Below, one piece after another: positions 13,670 through 16,437 of a stretch of 16,437 bases of DNA. A program made the position numbers and the translations under genes. How positions within the stretch are numbered: position 1 is the first letter of the stretch; every line of letters begins with the position of its first letter. Source of the stretch: Flavobacteriales bacterium (GTDB lineage Bacteria; Bacteroidota; Bacteroidia; Flavobacteriales_D; Cryomorphaceae); assembly GCA_020200995.1 (NCBI GenBank), contig JAIVHQ010000010.1, positions 1 through 16,437 of the forward strand. Direction: 5' to 3'. The notes under the pieces were generated by a model. The model searched no databases, was not told the DNA's origin, and saw only the letters and a list, made by a program, of their open reading frames with translations.

Positions 13670-14738
13670 TTTCAGCGTTTTCCCGTCTCCAGGAAAAATA
13701 CAGCGCAGCAAACGCGTTGTAGTCATCGACGCCCGCCTCTACGCCCTGCACCTTGAGGTAGGTGTCGTTCAGGGCTTCACTTAATTCCGGAAAGTATCCC
13801 TTGTACCGCATCGCGTTTCTCCAAATGGCGGCGCGGTCTGTCCTTAGCTCTTCGGGAATGGCTGCTGCCAGCGATTCCCTGACTTCGGGCGGGTAACTTC
13901 GATTGACTTCACCTGCAAGTGTTCGCCACAGGGCGTATTCGGCGGCGTAGCGCGCCAATGGGTCATTTGCCGAAAGGCAGGCCAGATAGGCGGTGAAATT
14001 GGCCTCGGCCTCACTCGTAACCCCGAAGGCATGCGCCATCTCATGGGCGGCCGTGAAGATGCGCGGAAGCGGCCCGTATATGTGGTCCACATTGGCCTCG
14101 CCGGTCCAGGGGTTGTAAATTCCCGCGATACTCATCCGCCGCAGGAGTCCCTCGGGCCTGAGATACCTGATATTGACGCCGGCCTTGACCGGATAGCCCA
14201 AAGGAGCCAGAACATCGCGTACGAGGTTTTCGATATCTCGGTCTGACAGGGTGAGCGGCACTTCCTCAACGGAAGGGTAGGAGTCGATTGCAGCAATTGC
14301 TGCGCGATGCACCATGGCGCGATCCATGGTTTCCAAGTAAGCTTCAGCTACTTTTTCGACCTTTTCAGATCTCTCAATGCCAAGTCGGGCAGCCATACCC
14401 CGGTCCTGATAATTGTACCCCCACAGCATCAGAAAGGACGCCCCGATACCACCGAGCAGGTTGGCGAGCCTGCGGAGAAATACCTTCCATGATACTCGAT
14501 TGCTTTTTCTGATCGGCAGCCGCCAAATCAACCATGCAAGCAGCAAAATAACGCCCGCGCCATAGCCCGGAAGAGGGAGATATGAAAAGACGGTAGTCTG
14601 CACCTCGCGAATGGCGGGAAACAGGCCCTCGAACCAAATCACATCAAACAAGAAAGGCGATAAGCCGAACAATCCGCGAAGCAGCAGTGCAAAGGCGAGC
14701 CAAAGCATTCCGAAGTAGCGGCGGGCGATTCGGTTCAA
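13659..14738 (-). CDS. DUF3810 family membrane protein with zinc-metallopeptidase motif
   Basis: The protein has 359 residues from a TTG at 14738, which gives a basic N-terminus NRIARRYFG before the first membrane segment. An ATG at 14708 would remove these ten residues and is a possible alternative. Three membrane segments are visible at about 11-30, 59-75 and 90-108. A soluble domain follows with the HExxH motif AAHEMAHAFGV (His232, Glu233, His236) and a downstream SEAEANFTAYLAC (Glu243/Glu245), the pattern of gluzincin-type peptidases. I recognise this as DUF3810; its substrates are unknown, and peptidase activity is inferred from the motif. It lies 9 bases after the prolyl oligopeptidase stop on the same strand, so the two are probably cotranscribed. 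Its 3' end overlaps the T9SS-domain fragment by 11 bases. Confidence 0.88.
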   Translation of the reverse strand: MNRIARRYFGMLWLAFALLLRGLFGLSPFLFDVIWFEGLFPAIREVQTTVFSYLPLPGYGAGVILLLAWLIWRLPIRKSNRVSWKVFLRRLANLLGGIGASFLMLWGYNYQDRGMAARLGIERSEKVEKVAEAYLETMDRAMVHRAAIAAIDSYPSVEEVPLTLSDRDIENLVRDVLAPLGYPVKAGVNIRYLRPEGLLRRMSIAGIYNPWTGEANVDHIYGPLPRIFTAAHEMAHAFGVTSEAEANFTAYLACLSANDPLARYAAEYALWRTLAGEVNRSYPPEVRESLAAAIPEELRTDRAAIWRNAMRYKGYFPELSEALNDTYLKVQGVEAGVDDYNAFAALYFSWRRENAEIKR

Positions 14739-14747
14739 AGCCTGTGG

Positions 14748-16437
14748 TTATTGGCCGGAATCAGCAGCTGCGGTGGGTTGGTCATCCGTGTTTAGCGATT
14801 CTACTCCCGTCTCAAACAGGAGGAAAGACCAAATGTCGGCCTGCTCTTCGATGACTTTGCTCATGGGCTTGCCTGCGCCGTGACCGGCTTGAGTTTCGAT
14901 GCGTATCAAAACGGGATTCGTCCCCGCATGTGCCTCCTGCAGCCTTGCGGCAAACTTGAATGAGTGCGCCGGAACCACGCGATCGTCGTGATCGCCGGTG
15001 GTCACCATGGTCGATGGATATTTCACTCCGTCTTTGAGGTTGTGCAGTGGAGAATAAGCGTACAAAGCCTCAAACTCCGCTTTGGTGCTGTCGGCACTTC
15101 CGTACTCGGGAACCCATCCTTTTCCGACGGTGAATTTCTGAAAACGGAGCATGTCCATTACACCCACGGCAGGCAGTGCCACTTTGAATAGCTCGGGGCG
15201 CTGGGTCATCACAGCACCCACGAGCAGACCTCCGTTTGACCCTCCGCGCACTGCGAGGTGGTCAGAATTGGTGTACTTCTCGTTGATCAGGTATTCAGCA
15301 GCTGCAATAAAGTCGTCGAATACATTTTGCTTTTTGAGCTTCATGCCCTGCTCGTGCCACGCTTCGCCAAATTCACCTCCGCCGCGCAGGTTGGCGAGTG
15401 CATAGACACCTCCATTCTCCAAAAACAGAATGTTGGCCGTGCTGAAGCTCGGCGTAAGGCTGATGTTGAACCCGCCGTATGCGTAGAGTAAGGTGGGGTT
15501 TTTGGCATTCATTTTCAGGCCTTTCTTGTGCACGATAAACATGGGCACAGATGTGCCGTCCTTGCTCTCGTACCACACTTGCTTCGATTCGTAAGCTTCG
15601 GGATCAAATTTGAGGTCGGGGCGGTTGAAGAGGGTCGACTCGCCCGTCTCGATATCGTATTCGAAAATGGTAGGGGGGTAGGTAAATGAGGTGTACGTGT
15701 AGAATGCAGTTTTGTCTTCCTTCTTACCGCTAAACCCTCCGGCACTTCCCGGTCCGGGAAATTCCACTTCGCGTTTAGCGCTTCCGTCATTGTTAAAGCG
15801 ATAGACTGCCGATGTGGCGTCCTTCAGGTAATCCGCGAAGAGGTATCCGCCAGCGGTCGTTACCCCGGTGAGGGTTTCCTCGGTCTCGGGAATTACATCG
15901 GTCCAATTGCCTTGCCCGTAGTTGGCGGGGTCAATGGCCACGAGGCGGTAGTTGGGTGCGTCGATGTCGGTCACCGCGAGAAACTTCCCGTCGATGTGGT
16001 CCACGATGCTTGTTTTGTTACTGTAGCCTTCGCAAATGCGGGTCAGCGGGCCGTTGTTCTCGAGGTCTTTGAAGTATGTTTCGTATCCGTCGGTACCGCT
16101 CGAAGCGTACATGAAGAGGTATTTGTCGTCTTCAGAGATGCCGCAGTAGTGATAGAGGTTTGGGTTTTTCTCGTTGCGGTAGAAGAGTGTATCCTCGCTT
16201 TGATCAGTTCCGAGTTTGTGGAAATAGATGCTGTGGTCTTTATTGTCGCCAGAGAGCTCGCTGCCCTCTTTGGGTTTGGGATAGCGGCTGTAGTAGAACC
16301 CGTCGCCGCTCCACGACGCGCCTGAGAATTTGACCCACTCCAGTTTGTCGTCCAACTCCTTGTTGGTGGCCACTTCGCGCACGCGGATGGTGGTCCAGTC
16401 AGAGCCTGCATCAGATTGGCTGTAGGCGATGTATTTG
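14748..16437 (-). CDS. Prolyl oligopeptidase (S9A), N-terminus beyond right edge
   Basis: This serine peptidase cleaves short peptides after proline. The frame is open to the window edge: before the internal GTG at 16382 it reads YIAYSQSDAGSDWTTIRV, typical of the family, so that GTG is not the real start. 562 residues are visible; full-length members have about 690-720, so some 130-150 N-terminal residues, including any signal peptide, are missing. Part of the seven-bladed propeller comes first (for example VKFSGASWSGDGFYYSRYP). The alpha/beta-hydrolase domain follows, with catalytic Ser in RGGSNGGLLVG, Asp in GDHDDRVVP and His in AGHGAGK, all intact. The end SLNTDDQPTAAADSGQ is a short polar tail. 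DUF3810 follows after 9 bases. Whether the enzyme is periplasmic or cytoplasmic cannot be decided here. Confidence 0.93.
   Translation of the reverse strand, partial: KYIAYSQSDAGSDWTTIRVREVATNKELDDKLEWVKFSGASWSGDGFYYSRYPKPKEGSELSGDNKDHSIYFHKLGTDQSEDTLFYRNEKNPNLYHYCGISEDDKYLFMYASSGTDGYETYFKDLENNGPLTRICEGYSNKTSIVDHIDGKFLAVTDIDAPNYRLVAIDPANYGQGNWTDVIPETEETLTGVTTAGGYLFADYLKDATSAVYRFNNDGSAKREVEFPGPGSAGGFSGKKEDKTAFYTYTSFTYPPTIFEYDIETGESTLFNRPDLKFDPEAYESKQVWYESKDGTSVPMFIVHKKGLKMNAKNPTLLYAYGGFNISLTPSFSTANILFLENGGVYALANLRGGGEFGEAWHEQGMKLKKQNVFDDFIAAAEYLINEKYTNSDHLAVRGGSNGGLLVGAVMTQRPELFKVALPAVGVMDMLRFQKFTVGKGWVPEYGSADSTKAEFEALYAYSPLHNLKDGVKYPSTMVTTGDHDDRVVPAHSFKFAARLQEAHAGTNPVLIRIETQAGHGAGKPMSKVIEEQADIWSFLLFETGVESLNTDDQPTAAADSGQ

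Noticed and set aside
16382..16437. Prolyl oligopeptidase starting at the GTG at 16382
   Set aside because: The frame is open to the window edge and encodes conserved family sequence upstream of the GTG, so the gene is cut by the window and not short.

Overview
The window reads as chromosomal DNA of a Bacteroidota bacterium, probably Flavobacteriales-like. The basis is a near-complete match to the phylum's TTG-N19-TAnnTTTG promoter upstream of the primary sigma factor gene, an HtrA and a DUF3810 protein of the Bacteroidota type, a type IX secretion (T9SS) type-B sorting domain, few Shine-Dalgarno sequences, and several TTG/GTG starts. Genus cannot be told from the sequence. I see no rRNA, tRNA, CRISPR array, insertion sequence or prophage. 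The longest stretch without a gene is about 255 bases.

Layout. 1-226 (-) is the N-terminus of the primary sigma factor RpoD, which runs off the left edge. Its promoter and the terminator of the upstream gene lie at 272-379. 482-1939 (-) is a membrane-anchored HtrA/DegP protease. 2089-5188 (+) is a tight, partly overlapping four-gene operon: an unknown acidic lipoprotein, dapF (diaminopimelate epimerase), a GNAT acetyltransferase and mltG (lytic transglycosylase). The operon therefore joins peptidoglycan precursor synthesis to glycan chain termination. Its end overlaps by 4 bases the convergent gene for a soluble acyl-ACP desaturase (5185-6174, -). A divergent spacer with a perfect 10-bp inverted repeat separates the desaturase from a secreted M28 metallopeptidase (6366-7877, +). 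A soluble orphan GAF histidine kinase (7952-9199, -) follows. Next comes an exported rhodanese overlapping a TIGR04282/DUF2064-type transferase (9443-10547, +), then a type II NADH dehydrogenase (10653-11969, +) with its own promoter.

The most unusual region is 12072-13669 (+). An ECF-type sigma factor overlaps a single-pass membrane protein built like an anti-sigma factor: a short cytoplasmic head, one membrane segment, a Pro/Glu-rich periplasmic stalk and the first half of a PKD-like domain. The frame then breaks at a CCCC run. The adjoining frame encodes a gliding-motility/T9SS type-B C-terminal domain. An inner-membrane regulator carrying an export sorting domain would be a candidate envelope or T9SS-status sensor. 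In this genome it looks broken by a deletion or frameshift, or is affected by a sequencing error.

13659-16437 (-) holds a two-gene unit: a prolyl oligopeptidase whose N-terminus lies beyond the right edge, and a DUF3810 membrane-bound metallopeptidase-like protein. Overall the segment is housekeeping plus cell-envelope and proteolysis genes. The sigma/anti-sigma/T9SS-domain locus is the part most worth following up.
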